A stretch of DNA of 64,000 bases from Vicugna pacos (Eukaryota > Chordata > Mammalia > Artiodactyla > Camelidae). Position 1 is the stretch's first letter. Every line of letters starts with the position of its first letter. Positions 1-23,005 of the stretch are shown in pieces. The stretch is from contig NC_132989.1 in assembly GCF_048564905.1 (NCBI RefSeq), positions 19,549,257 through 19,613,256 of the forward strand. The letters run 5' to 3'. Under the pieces are notes generated by a model. That model saw nothing but the letters and a program-made list of their open reading frames with translations, was not told the DNA's origin and searched no databases. The position numbers and the translations under genes were made by a program.

Positions 1-60
1 TAGCATGTAACAGGTCCAGGTGTAACACAAGTGTTAGTTATTATTGTATCATCATTATTT
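1..60 (-). repeat. Possible MIR end fragment
   Basis: GTGTTAGTTATTATTG followed by ATCATCATTATT resembles the reversed end of MIR. It is short and cut by the window edge. Confidence 0.35.
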
Positions 61-181
61 AAATCTTAAATAAATAGTGGTATAGTATGTCAAAGAAAAG
101 AAAGGGGGAAATGGGTCTTATCATGTTGATAGCTGAGAGTTCTCTATATGCAGAGGTAGCAACTGATGCATTAAAAGTGTC

Positions 182-1005
182 TCTTTGTAGCAAAGGACTT
201 GAATAGACATTTCTCCAAAGAAGTTACACAAATGGCCAACGAGCACATGAAAAGATGCTCAATGTTACTAGTCACTAGGGAAATCCAAATGAAAACCACA
301 ACAAGGTATCATGTCATACTCATTACAATTGCTAACATCAAGTAAACAAAATAACAAGCAATAGCAAGGTTGTGGAGAAATTGGAACACTTACGCACTGT
401 TGGTGGGAATATACAATGTGTCCACTGCAGAAAACAGTATGGCACTTTCTTAGAAAATTAAGAATAGAATTGCCATATGATCCAGCAATTCCACTTCTGG
501 GAATACATTAAAAAAATGAAATCAGGGTCTTGAACAAACACATGTTCATAGCAGTATTATTCACAACAGCTAACAGATGGAAACAACTCAAGGGTCCATC
601 AATGAAATGAATGGTTAAACAAAATGTGCTATATACATATAGTGAAATATTATTCAGCTTTAAAAAGAAAGGAAATTTTGACATATTCTACAACATGGAT
701 GACATTAAACCAAGTGAAATAAGCTAGTCGTACAAAGATAAATAGTGTATGATTCCACTCATATGAGGTAACTAAAGTAGTCAAATGTATAGAAATACTG
801 TAGAATGGTGGTGGCTAGGGCTGGGGGACAGGAAATGGGGAGGTTTTAATTGATGCAGAGTTTCAGTTGGTCAAGGTAAAAAAGTTCTGGAAATTGGTTA
901 CACAACAATGCAAATGTATTTAATGCTGCTGAACTGTATACTTAAGAATGATTAAATACATATATTTGTTATAATTTTAAAATTTAATTTAAAAAACTAA
1001 GTAAT
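182..1005 (+). mobile_element. 5'-truncated L1, 3' part of ORF2 plus 3' UTR
   Basis: Typical L1 3' sequence in order: the ACATGAAAAGATGCTCAATG region, AAATGAAAACCACAACAAGG, TGGAGAAATTGGAACACTT, CACTGTTGGTGGGAAT, the ATCCAGCAATTCCACTTCTGG stretch near 480-500, GAAATATTATTCAGC, then an A/T-rich tail. It is interrupted by stops in all frames. It is an L1M-like age class and dead. Confidence 0.85.
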
Positions 1006-1264
1006 TTTTTGTAGTCCCATAGGTAGCACGGTGCTTGATGCAGCTGGTACTCACCGAAATGGGACAAATAAGTGAATGCTAATGCAATAAGCGTAATGAC
1101 AAAATGAGGGGTGGGTGAGGTAGCTCAAGGGGTTGAAATACATGTGGAGTAAAATAGAATCAAGTGTCAGGCTCTAGAGAAAGATGTATGTTGAGGATGA
1201 AAAGCCAGACCACTCAGTAAACAGTGTAAAGCATGGACTCTGAAGATATTGGTTCTGATCTTGA
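1006..1264. other. No feature seen
   Basis: Unique-looking sequence between an L1 and an L2 piece; no open frame or repeat was recognised. Confidence 0.6.
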
Positions 1265-1500
1265 TTAATTCATTCATTTTTATCACTGATCGAATTTTAC
1301 TGAACACCTCTCATTTGCCAGGCAGTGTTCCTGTTTGTCAACGAACAAGACCACTGTGCCCTCGTGGGGCTTATTCCTACGGGGATGGGACAGCAATATT
1401 GCATTCTAGTTCTAGCTGGATGTGTGACATCAGACAAGTCCCACAAGTCGTCTGGGTCTAACTTCCTCATCTGTAAAATGAGATGCACGCGGCAGCAGGG
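1265..1500. repeat. L2 fragment (+) joined to MIR fragment (-)
   Basis: 1265-1410 reads like the L2 3' region (ATTCATTCATTTTTATC, then TTGCCAGGCAGTGTTCCTG). 1410-1500 reads like reversed MIR (CTTCCTCATCTGTAAAATGAG). The three overlapping open frames here come from these repeats. Confidence 0.6.
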
Positions 1501-2035
1501 ACAAAGTGGTACTTTCCCTTATTACATTCCTAAAGATGTGAAAATTAAATGTAAATATAGAAGGAGAACATCAGAGGCCACTAGGGGGCAAAATGAGCAC
1601 GGCATGAACATTCTAGTGAGGTGACGTTCTAAAAACCAAAACGAGTCGTCCTTGTTTGCATCGGGATAAATAGCAAATGTCGTAGATCATTATGTGTAGA
1701 GAAAGAGCTCTAAAGAATAGTTATCCAAATGTGTTTTATTCTATGAATAATGTATTTGATTTAGAGACCACGTTTTTCTGAGGCATAATGTTATATAAAC
1801 AAAATACTTCATTAGTAATTGAATAACATTGTTAAATGCATATAATAAGCCATGTCTACGGAACCACAAGACACCAACCAACATATCCAGTCTTGAAGCA
1901 GTCTCACATGTCAAGATCTAATACGTAGGATTCTTTCATCATCTTTCACATCTTCATTTCTTCATTGATACTCATATGCACCTGTCTCTCTGATTATAAC
2001 AGAAAACATATGCTATCCTTTTTCCCATTTGGATG
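1501..2035. other. No feature seen
   Basis: AT-rich unique sequence with no supported gene or repeat. Confidence 0.5.
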
Positions 2036-2039
2036 CCAT

Positions 2040-3030
2040 TGGGGACTGGTAGTTTTAAAACATACAAAAAGTCTTTGACAGTCTTCTATCAAAAGTTGGA
2101 GTCTAATTTCCTTTTCTTTGAAAATGGACCAACTGTCCTGACTTGCTTCTAGCCAATAGAACGCATCAGAAGTGACGCTCTGTGGCTGCCGAGGATGGTG
2201 TAGAAATGGTGATTGATAAACAGCTTCTGACTGGTGCTGTCTCTCAGGATGCTCTTCCCAGAGTCCAGCCACTGTGTTCTGAGGGAGCCTATTGCCATAT
2301 GCAAAGACCTCATCTAGGTGTGCTGGTTGACAGCACCCGCTAAGCTCCTAACCTACAGCGATCACCAGCAGTCGGACACGCGAATGAGTGAGCTCTCAGC
2401 TGATTCCAATGAGCAGCCTTTGAGCCCCCCAGCTGGAGCCATGTGGGGCAGAGATGAGCCATCCTTGCCGAGCCCTGCCCAAATTACAGATTTGGGAAGA
2501 AAATTAATGCGAGTATTACTGTTTTAAGCCACCAAGTTTTAAAAAAATTTTATTGAATAAAAGATTCTTTAAATTTTATAGCGCTTTATATTTTTCAAAA
2601 GTTGTACACATGCGATTTCATATAATCCATTAATAACCCCTATATTGTCCCTCCCCACATCTCCTCCCCCTCACTGGTAACCACCGACTAGTTTGTTCTC
2701 TATATTTGTGAATCTGCTTCTTTTTTTTGTTATATTCACTAGTTTGTTGTATTTTTAAAATTTCATATGTGTGTTAACATACAGTACTTGTCTTTCTCTG
2801 ACTTATTGCAATTAGCCCTCCAAGTCCATCCATGTTGCTGCAAATGACAAAATTCCATTATTTTTATGACAGAGTAGTAGTCCATTGTACACATATACAC
2901 ACATCTTCTCTATCCATTCAGCTATTGATGGACACTTAGGTTGTTTCCATGCCTTGGCAATTGTTAGTAATGCTGCTATGAACATTGTGGTTAAGGTGGG
3001 TTTTTAAAAAGCAATAGATAACCAGAGCAG
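2040..3030 (+). mobile_element. MLT1-like MaLR LTR, split by an L1
   Basis: 2040-2540 shows MLT1-type sequence ending GTTTTAAGCCACCAAG. The expected terminal piece GCAATAGATAACCAGAG resumes at 3011 after the L1 at 2541-2998. It is an old, decayed LTR fossil. The identification rests on the two characteristic 3' motifs and their order. Confidence 0.65.
2541..2998 (-). mobile_element. L1 3' end inserted into the MaLR LTR
   Basis: Reversed L1 3' UTR and ORF2 end: TTTTATTGAA start, CATCTCCTCCCCCTCACTGG, CCATGTTGCTGCAAATGACA, GAGTAGTAGTCCATTGTACA, TAATGCTGCTATGAACATTG. Similar TTTTAAAAA-type sequence lies at both edges and may be its target duplication. Confidence 0.85.
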
Positions 3031-6000
3031 GGGATAACCGTCTTTGTGAATACGACAGAAGAATTTAAGAACATAAACTGACAACAGATTAGATTAAGTG
3101 CTTCTGTGGATTCCCTTTGGCATGGATCCACCTTGACCTATTTAAAAAAAAAAAAGATTCCCAAGATATGCTATCCCTCAGTGCCTGATCCCATGTGCAC
3201 TAATTCTCAGGAATATGGGATCTTGGAGATAAAGATAAAGACTTCTCAGTTAGGGGGGTCATTATCATTGACAGCCATTGATAGGCTACTATGAAGTTTC
3301 TCCCAAGAAGCAGGTCTGCAAATGAGAGCCTCTTCCTGGCCTGGACCTTCCAGTTCACAAACAAGGAATGGCAAGCCAGGCTGGATGGAAACTCAGTAGT
3401 AATTTTATGAAGCTGGAAGCACTGGGGAACAGGAGCATTCCTCCAGGCAGATGACTGAAGAGGGCTAGCTTGCAGCCAACCTGCAGGGCAGACGGACTTT
3501 TTCAAGCTTAAAACACAGATAGGCAGACACAGAGTCTGTTTGTTGCATGTAGTGACTGGCACACGTTGGATTCTCAATAAATAATTGCTAAATAAATGAA
3601 TACATACCACAAACACAGCATTATTCTATGCCCTAGCCCTGGGACACAAAGTGCATCTAATATGCCCTCTATCCCAACAGAGCTCGTGCTGTAATTAGAC
3701 AGTTATAATTACTCACTTATTTACCATCTCATCTTTATTGTCATCTACTATCTGGAAGTCACAGAAGGATACAATGATGAATCTGACACTAGCCATATTA
3801 GCACAAATGATCAAATCCCTCATTCTGATCACCTTTTATTCACTCTGTTGGCGAAGGAGGGTTTAGTGGAACATATAACACTGAACAGTGGACAGATGAG
3901 AATAGCAATGGTTTATTAATCACTTGTACTCACAGCCCCTGGGAGGACATTGCAAGCCATGCAGGTCCACGTGGATGCTACGCTCAGGAAAGAGTGAACC
4001 CACAGGGGGTTCACTTTGGGTGGCAGACTTTGGGTGATCCCTGGATCCCAAGGGGTATATGATTGGTTTGTTTGAATAATTTTACCAACTTGTAGGAAGG
4101 TAAAACCGGGCGGGGCATAGCTGGTGTGGCTGGTAGAACCAGCCAGGTGCACAGCCTTTCCTTGTGGGTAGGGCACACCTGGCAAGGGCAGAGGAACTCA
4201 TGGCTAGGCTTTTGGAGCCCCATCAAGGTCAGAAACGTCAAGGCACCCGCTGAGATTTAGGTCTTACAACACATCTCTTCACTTCTCCTGGCCTCTGATT
4301 CTCACTTGTAAAATCTGAGGGTAGGGAATGAATGATCTCAAGGTTCCTGTCAGTATTAATTCTCTTTAATTCTTGTCATGGGAAGTCAGTCAAACGAGAG
4401 GTGTTTTGCTCATTTTCTGAGGCACTTGCTGTCTTGATTGTCTGTGAAGACCAGTCTTTTTTTGTTCAGTTTAGCGATATCTCAGTGAATTCAGGCTAAT
4501 CTCCTAGGGCTCTCTCAAAGTTTTAACGTCAAGCTAAGATATTTAATTTCCAGGGAGTGGGAAAGGGAATATAATATAACATTTAGTACAGAAGTCAATT
4601 TTGGAATTAACAGGAAGAGCTTTTAGAGAGAGTCCAGCTAAGAAATGATATTTATAAACCTAAAATCAACTATTCTTTCAAACAATGTTAATCTTTCTAA
4701 AATAAAATCTTAGCAAGCAGAAAGAAATGTTTATATTTTACTCCAGAGGGAAAAACCCATTATCTCAGACAGCAGGGAATTTGTGGTTATCATTAATTTC
4801 TGCAGATTTAGGGCTGCAGAGGAAGAGTCAAAACTATCTTGACTGTTTAATGTAAAATCAAAAGGCAAAAATGTGTTTGTCTTTGACTTCCAGATCTAAA
4901 TTTGCAGAATTGAATGAAAATCATTAAGTTTGATCTCACATGCCTCTGATTGTTTTAAGATGAAATTATCCTCATTTTAGGAAAAGAGTTTACTTCGTGT
5001 TATAATTAGAAATCTGAAGAGCAAAATGTAATATCTAAGTGCATGAAAAACATTATGGTTAAGACATAGTAACACTCTCCAGTAACCATAACAGTAAACA
5101 TTCTACACTCAGAGAACATTCATTCTCCAGCATTTAGGGAAGAATTGAAGAACGGAAGAATAATGATTAAAGTTTTAAAATAGTGTGTGCTACTTCACAA
5201 GGGCATCTAGCTAGGAGCCTCTCCCACATGGTCACCTGGCTTGCACACAGTGGGCTACCTCACACTCAGGTGAGACACTGTTACTATCAAGACATTAAAG
5301 TGAAAATCAGATCAAGACAAAAAATTAGGATTTTGTAGCTTGGGCACGTGTACGCCAAAAGGCAAGGTAGAAACTTAAAACAAGAATATTTTCGATTTAT
5401 ATTTAAATTTATTTATAAATTAAAGGCTTAAAGCACCCCGAGCAGCATTATCTAGCCCTGGAAACACTGTCATATAATAAAATAGAGTTTAATACGACAT
5501 TCTTTATAATAGAAAATAGTTAAACTGCAGTGAAAAGCATGGTAGCTCGAACTGTCTATAACCGAGAAGGTCATGAAGAATCCTAACAGAAAAATATAAA
5601 AAGTGCACTGCCCAAGGTAGTGTAATATATTACACATACAGTGATTTCTAGGCTTTTCCCTCATTGAAGGTGTAATAAAATCTGATCCCTCAATGACTTT
5701 AAGAAACATTACATATTACATTTTTACGGTCATTGTTTTCCTTGGCCAGGACCCTGCCATTTTCTTTCTTTGCAAATAAACATCTTTGGAAATGTTAGTC
5801 ATCTTATGCTCTGTTTCCTGGTAAATTAAACTCCATGTATTGAAGAAAGAGAAGAGAGAAAGGAAGATAAAGCAGAAAGATGAACACATTTTCCTTAGTG
5901 TTTGAAATAACATGAAACACATCAAGAAAATCAAATATGGTTAGTGCTGTGCGATTTTCAAGCACAACTGCTCTAATGAATGTATGAGTTGTTCTGAAAC

Positions 6001-6299
6001 CAGTCGCGTCTGACACCGAAAGGTATTTGTGAGTCTAAAGTCTACAACGCAGACAAAGCCAGTTTGGAGACTCTGGGGCAGAAGGCGAAGAAAGCATATT
6101 TTTAATACACTCCACAGTATCAAAAGGCAAATTATAAAATAATACAGAATCTGTAGGGAAGCAACAGAATGAATGTGCGTAACTGACCTCAGAAACACAT
6201 AGTTTCATAAGCCTAATCATTATAGCTTTTAAAAAGTCCTTTCTGGTCGCTGACAAAATCCTAGTGCTTCTGTGGCTAATTCAGATTCAACAGTGATGA
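3031..6299. other. Intergenic sequence, no gene seen
   Basis: Mostly AT-rich and unique. 3560-3740 has faint MIR/L2-like motifs (CTCAATAAATAATTGC and following). The longest open frame here (138 codons, minus, 3200-3616) has no recognisable family and lies over those repeats. Confidence 0.6.
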
Positions 6300-6535
6300 C
6301 AACGGCAAACATTCACTGAGCACTTGGTCCTGGGCTGTTGGTACTTACACACATTAGCTCATACAGCCTTCCCGGCAACCACATACAATGAGTATCTGGC
6401 TCTCCCACAGCAGAAAGGTGAGGCACAAAGACCTTGAGTAACTCACTGAAGAGTCAAGGCTAGTAAGTTGTAGAGGATGTAAATCCAGGCAGTCTGGCTG
6501 GAGAACATGCTCTCTTTACCATCACACACTATTAA
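6300..6535 (+). mobile_element. MIR
   Basis: It follows MIR order: CATTCACTGAGCACTTGG, CACATTAGCTCATACAG, GTGAGGCACAAAGACCTTG, then AAATCCAGGCAGTCTGGCT. Confidence 0.85.
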
Positions 6536-6809
6536 CTAAACGGCATGACTGATGCAGGTAGACTTGAACGTTAGGGGACTTGTCATGTGCCCAGTGAGAA
6601 GATTACAAAATACATATACATATTTTTAATCAATTTGAACATATATATCTGTACTACATTTGGGGATGTAGATATAATTATCAACAGTCTAACTGCAAAT
6701 TTAACATATTACATATGTATATAACCATATGTTAAGTAAAGCAGTATATTCATTAGAAATATTGCCTTTTCCCCTATTCACGTTATGTAACAATAATAAT
6801 ACAGTCTAT

Positions 6810-7015
6810 TGGTTTAGCACAAGGACTCACAACCTAGACAGTCCGGATTCAAATCTCAGGTCTACAAGTTATTTAACCAGTTTGTTCTCAGTTTTACTGA
6901 GAAAAAACAGAGTACCTACCTCATCAGGTTATTAGGAAAAGTAATTGGGTTCAAAAGTGCGAAGTTCTTAGGGCAGTGGCAGGCACATAGCAAGTATATA
7001 CAGGTATTCACTGTT
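6810..7015 (-). mobile_element. MIR
   Basis: Reversed MIR: TCCGGATTCAAATCTCAG, CTACCTCATCAGGTTATTAG, GGCAGGCACATAGCAAGT. Confidence 0.8.
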
Positions 7016-9289
7016 ACATTTTTCAAGTGTACTTTTGGCGCAAGGGGCTTAGTCATCACCAGAGCCCAGTCCTCTGATGCTGGGTTTTTTTTACATTATC
7101 TCCCAAGGTATGTGCGATATAGAACTTACAGCACTGTCACTGAAATTCTTATTCCAAACCACAATATCCATCCACCTAACATTAGTAATGCTATTTAAGA
7201 GGGTATCTGTGAGCCCTACAGTGGAAACACTTAAAGTGTTTCTTTAAAAATTATCTTGAAGAGATTTTTTTAAAAAAAAGCACTTGCAATATGAAGTCAA
7301 AATTCTAAGAATAATGATAACATTAGGATTAAATTTCTTTGCCCTTTGAAAACCAGTTCTGCCTAAAAGCATCCAGTGTTGTTACAGGCAAATCTGTCTT
7401 CACAGAAAGGTAATATATTGTTCAAAGTAGAATAATTGAAATAATGGAAGCAGAATTTGATGAGGAAATCCTTTTCCAAAGGATAAAGGATATTCTGGGG
7501 GGATATTATCATATCTGGGTTGCACAATTAATATTCAAGGATTGTGGAAACAGATCTTGGGCACTTACATTGTTTTTTTTTTTTCCATCACTGTCAGGTT
7601 TCACTGTGGAACCTGACATGATAAGCACATAGCTGCCGAATCCCCACCTCATCCAGTGCTTGTGGACACAGCTAAAAGGTCGGGGAAAGTACCTGTGTTC
7701 AAACCATAATTTTCTGGCACAATTCCCCACGACATATTTACCATAAAACAGAGGGGAAAGAAGGCAGCTCCAAGATACCGAAGCGCAATTTCAATGCCAT
7801 CCTAAAAAAGCAGTTTCTTGTATGTTTGTGAAAAAAGTGAAAGTGTTAGTGTGTGGACTTGCATGGCTATCAAACTAATGAAGAGATACTGCTCTTGATT
7901 GGAATATTCTTCCCTTTTTTGTCCCAGGTTCAGTGATTGACATACTAGGTGCCAGGGAAGGACTAGGCAGCTGTTCCAAACCTGCTCTGTGTTCCATCAT
8001 CGCTAGACCTGGTTGAGGTTTCCCACTCTGAGGGAAGGCAGCTCAACGCCTTTACCAGAGGTCAGCACATTTACCAAATACTCCAGTTTTCTTTAGTATA
8101 CTTTTCAGGAGGCTATTATGGGCTCTCTGTGTGGGAGGGTGGGGATGCAGCACCCAAAACAAAAGTTTCCCAAAAGAAAGGCCTTCCTGACTAGCCATGA
8201 AATTGACTGATGTTCTCAAAATCCCCAAGGGGCTTCTGCAGGCTACCTTGGCTTTTGTTTCAAAGTCAAGCAAACAATAAGGAAGATTTAATCATGTAAC
8301 AATTTTCTTGCTTGGCTTCTCAATCAGGGCAGGGGTTGGAAAGGAAAGAAAATCAGTAAGTATAGGAATTGCTTTCACAGACAGAAGCAGAATTTGAGTA
8401 ACATTTTTATCTAACAATTCATTCCTAAGCAGGTAATTTTAAACGTTCATATTCTTGTATTTAGTTCAAATTTGAGAGTAATATCTCTCTGGGACAGGAG
8501 AAAAATGGAAACAGGAAACAAGACAGACTAGAATTTTTTTCCACTGTAAGATCACTAAGTGATAGATAATTGTATATTGTTGTTAACCAGAAATGGCTTC
8601 CTAGACAATATATCTTAAAGAGAGTACAGCCATATAATTTATCAGCAAAACTGGAATATTTTTGAGAGTGAAAAGGGGTCACAATTAATAATTATGCTGG
8701 AAAAAAACCAGGCATAAAATGGGACAATCGGGTTGTCTTTAGCAAATCAGGACATAGAGTTACTCTACCTAGAATTCTGCAGATGGTACCTACATCAACA
8801 AACTCTAACATTATTGGTAAGAGGTGGTAAATTAGACAGTTGTATGAGCAATTTCAGACATTCTTTGATGGAGTAGAAAACCTCACAGGGTAGCTGCCTG
8901 CTCTTCTTTAGAGCATCCTGCATGGTTTTTGGGTTTGTTGTTGTGTCCTGTTATTTTTGTTTGGAGGGGAGTGTGTTTCTTTTTATTTGTTTACTTTATT
9001 TTTACTTGTTTGTTTCATGTTGGGGTGTGTGTGTATTTGTGTGCTGAGACAAGTTTTAATCAGTGAACTTTTATTATCCCTTTGCAAACTGGTCCCAGAG
9101 CAACGGCCTGGCTTCTTTTATGAAGACCATGAGATTTTGGCCCCAGCATGTAATGCAAGGGCTCACAGTGTAAATTTTAATACTATAAACTTTGAAGACA
9201 GTTCTGCTCATGGCATTAGGGTTAGGGTAGTTAGGATTCCTCCACTATGAGAAAGTGATTTAACACAGAGGCCAGAGCTATCTTCTTTA
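7016..9289. other. Intergenic sequence, no gene seen
   Basis: No exon, RNA gene or repeat could be supported. 8930-9040 is T/G-rich and low in complexity. Confidence 0.5.
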
Positions 9290-10050
9290 AAAAGGTAACA
9301 ATATAATCATGCCACTTATCAATTCATTACCTTCAGTGGCTTCCCTTTTCTTAGAACCAACACAACGGAATCCCACAAGACACTCTACTTCCTAGCCCTC
9401 TTCTGTTGTCCTTGCCTATGTGGCTCCCTTCACTGGCTGCTCCAGTCACCCTGACTTCATTTAGACCAGTGAGTTCCAAATTATGATGCTGTCCAAGAGA
9501 CATTTTGCAATGTCTGGAGACATTTTTAGTTGTCACAGGAGTTGGGTGGGAGAGGGGAGAAGGGGCGGTGCTGCTGGCATCTAGCAGGTGGATGTCAGGG
9601 ATGCTCTAAACATCCTAAGTGTACAGGGCACCCCCCCCATAATAATCATTTGGACCAAAATGTTATAAGTGCAGAGGCTGAGAAACCCTGATTTACGCCT
9701 TTCCTACACCATGTTTTCCTTAATCCTAGACATTGCATAGGATGTTCTCTCTGCCTGAAATAGTCACGCTCTTTTCTTCCCCCGCCCTCCTCTTCCCTTT
9801 TCCTGTTTCCCACTTTTCCCTAAGTAACTCTTATTCACCCTTTAGATCATCACCTTTTCTTAGTGGCTTTTCAGATTCGTCTACCCAGATGAATGCTACA
9901 CCTTTCAAAGAACTATGGAGTGCTTAGTATTAGTAACGATTTTATATGTATTTATATGTGTTTTATTACCCCTCCCCCAACTTCAGGTGAGCAGTACCAT
10001 CTGGCTTATTTTCACCTTAGTATCGCCAGCATCTAAAGCGCTAGCACAGA
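9290..10050 (+). mobile_element. L2, interrupted by MER5A
   Basis: L2-like text at 9290-9458 (ATTACCTTCAGTGGCTTCCC, CTCCAGTCACCCTGACTTC) continues at 9699-10050 (TCTCTCTGCCTGAAATAGTC and following). MER5A sits between. It is old and strongly diverged. Confidence 0.65.
9467..9690 (+). mobile_element. MER5A (hAT-Charlie MITE)
   Basis: It starts CAGTGAGTTCC, has the diagnostic GCAATGTCTGGAGACATTTT and GGCATCTAGCAGGTGGA, and ends GAGAAACCCTG. The flanks ATTTAGAC (9459-9466) and ATTTACGC (9691-9698) are a decayed 8-bp hAT target duplication. Confidence 0.93.
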
Positions 10051-10289
10051 GTTATCACGCAACCCTGCACTCAATGTTGTAAAACGAACATTTAACAGCC
10101 CCACCTATAAAAGAACGACAGAGTAACCATCTCTTTAAATTGTAAGGATTAAATAATACACATAGACTATAGCACAGCGCCTGAATCACAGTAAGTCCAG
10201 AGACATCGAGGTTTGTAGCTCACAGACAGCAGAGAGGCTCAGCGATGCACGCTTTCCTCCAGGCACTCTGTCTGCTGAGCTCCCTCCCA
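10051..10289. other. Promoter flank, no further feature
   Basis: Sequence between the L2 end and the CpG island. In a divergent arrangement it would lie in the first exon or intron of the minus-strand neighbour. Confidence 0.5.
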
Positions 10290-10524
10290 AACAGTAACTA
10301 ACAATTGCTGCGCCTGCGCTTTTTGCCTCCACCGCTAACGAGGCTGCCGGAAGTTTTTCCCTCTTCCCATTGGCCCGCCGCAGGACCAGTTGGTCGATAC
10401 CGCGCATGCTCCCTATAGCGTCCTCCCCCCCACCTCCTCCTTCGTTGTCCAACCAGAGCGCAAAACCTGCTAACACGCCTGCGCGAGCTGATGTGCCCCG
10501 GAAGCAGTTCTTTGGCCTTCTGAC

Positions 10525-10618
10525 ACGTAGCAACGGGCCCAGTACCGGGTCCTAAGCTGCTTTGGGGGATTATTGGAGGCTGCTGGACCTCCTGCCGCCG
10601 CCGCCGCCTCCGCGTTTG
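10525..10618 (+). other. YIPF5: YIPF5 exon 1 (5' UTR, non-coding)
   Basis: GC-rich leader ending at a strong donor, with exon ...GTTTG followed by GTGAGT at 10619. It contains a (GCC)5 run at 10594-10608. There is no in-frame ATG leading into the protein, so this exon is untranslated and the start codon lies in exon 2. The 5' boundary is a guess, because TATA-less CpG-island promoters usually start at several positions. It is placed just downstream of the second ETS site. Confidence 0.7.
10594..10608 (+). repeat. (GCC)5 trinucleotide run in the 5' UTR
   Basis: Five exact GCC units, ten bases before the exon 1 donor. The length is short and normal. It can add structure to the leader RNA. Confidence 0.9.
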
Positions 10619-11147
10619 GTGAGTGTCTAGTTCCGTGGCGCGCTGTTCGGCTTCTTCCCGCACCCGGCCGCGCGGCTTGTTGCTCGGCGCCGCGCCCCGG
10701 TCCTTTCGCTCAGACCCTCGCTCCCTTTCAGGCCTTGCTGTGACGCGGCCCCTGCAGCTCAGGCGCGGCCTCCCTGGAGTCCGCGCCTTCCTGGCAGGCC
10801 CAGACTTTGTTGTGCAAGGAGGCAGTGGCGTTGTCAGCTGTAAAGCCGTATCCCGAGGTGAGGAGTCATCGTTGTTGATATTTTAGACCGCTTGGAGCCA
10901 CTCCTCCCACGTCCCTGCCCCTCACCCAGGGCGTATCAGCTCCTTGAGATGGAGGTGTCTTCCCAGGCCTTGACTTAGGGACTGGACATTTCCTTCACCC
11001 CGCAACCCACCCTCCAAATACTGCTTCCCAAAACGCTAGAAGAATTATTTGCTGCCTTATGGGGATATCTGCTTCAGCAAAGTATCAGGATCGAATTCAA
11101 GAGGACCTTGGCCATAAGCAGTCTTTGCCGTTTCTTTTCTATTGCAG
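10619..11147 (+). other. YIPF5: YIPF5 intron 1
   Basis: A 529-bp GT-AG intron. Its first 250 bp continue the CpG island. The open frames here (for example 10623-10886) are by-products of high GC content. No repeat was recognised. Confidence 0.9.
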
Positions 11148-11157
11148 ATCATTTGCC

Positions 11158-22212
<11,055 letters not shown>

Positions 22213-23005
22213 ACTGAATTTATCTGGGATGTGGACATCATTGGGCCAAATAACAAAAAAGGACTGAACTCTTAAATTGGACCAGCAAACTGCTACAGTG
22301 CAACTCTCATGCAGATCTAACGTTTGCCTATTGGAGCAGTGGAAGTAAACGTGCATCTTTTGTTCATTTTTATAGAACTTTTGAATACTGTATTGGATTT
22401 ACCTGCAGTATGACTAAGTTTAAGTGTTTGTGCTTATACAAATAAGATATACAAAAAATCCTGTTCCTGCAGCCTTAGAAAAACAACTTTTTTCCTTTCT
22501 AATTATATATTATAATGTTTTTGATAGATTTTTATCAACTGTGGGAAACTAACCACAGAGTTGATAGTCTTTCTTAAAAACAGCCCATAGTACATGAAGA
22601 TACAAGACTTACTGGAAAAATATTTTTCCAAGAAATTAGGAAAGAAAAACTGTATTCTCAAGCCAGATGCAATTGAAGCAAAAAAGTGATCCCGGTGTAG
22701 AGTTTCATGAGTTTGCACTTCGAAAATTTGACATTTCTTTGAATTATCTCATGGAATTTTGGCTAAAATTCAGCAGTACAAGTGGTTCACAGTCTACCTG
22801 ATTGTAGACATGAAATGTGAACACCTGTTTAGGTCTCAGCATTAACTACACTGTAGTGACCACGACTGGCCACATTAATGCTCAGAGTTGGATCTCCACG
22901 TTTCCCGAGAAAAATATTTAAACTGTCACAGTTTCAGTATTGCAGTTATCCATGTAAAGTGCATTTGATGCTTACTAATTAAAAATTTCCCAGTTAATTT
23001 AAACT
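22213..23005 (+). other. YIPF5: YIPF5 3' UTR (main form, end estimated)
   Basis: AT-rich, repeat-free sequence following the stop codon. The end is placed about 20 nt after an ATTAAA signal at 22978-22983, where a GT-rich stretch (GTGTTGTTGAGTTTG) begins. A gene span of about 12.5 kb, which I recall for human, agrees with an end near 23.0 kb. Longer forms using signals at 23392 or 23467 are possible. Confidence 0.65.
22978..22983 (+). terminator. Candidate main poly(A) signal of YIPF5 (ATTAAA)
   Basis: ATTAAA, the commonest variant signal, is followed about 25-40 nt on by a GT-rich downstream element. It is the first well-formed signal and downstream-element pair after the stop codon. Confidence 0.6.

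Larger units (their letters stand above)
10290..10620. promoter_or_regulatory. CpG-island promoter of YIPF5, probably bidirectional
   Basis: GC- and CpG-rich with no TATA box. ETS sites lie at 10347-10354 (CCGGAAGT) and 10498-10505 (CCGGAAGC). NRF1-like sites lie at 10309-10319 (TGCGCCTGCGC), 10401-10409 (CGCGCATGC) and 10476-10484 (CGCCTGCGC). An inverted CCAAT box (ATTGG) lies at 10369-10373. ETS plus NRF1 is the usual content of housekeeping, often divergent, promoters. In human, KCTD16 begins on the opposite strand beside YIPF5, so its first untranslated exon probably starts here on the minus strand. I could not place its splice donor. Confidence 0.8.

Noticed and set aside
3200-3616. 138-codon minus frame
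   Set aside because: Overlaps faint MIR/L2-like sequence and has no family signature.
10298-10663. 121-codon minus-strand frame over the promoter (and 10186-10533)
   Set aside because: GC-rich promoter DNA keeps frames open. Arg/Gly-rich content and two conflicting minus frames argue against a protein. A KCTD16 leader here would be untranslated.
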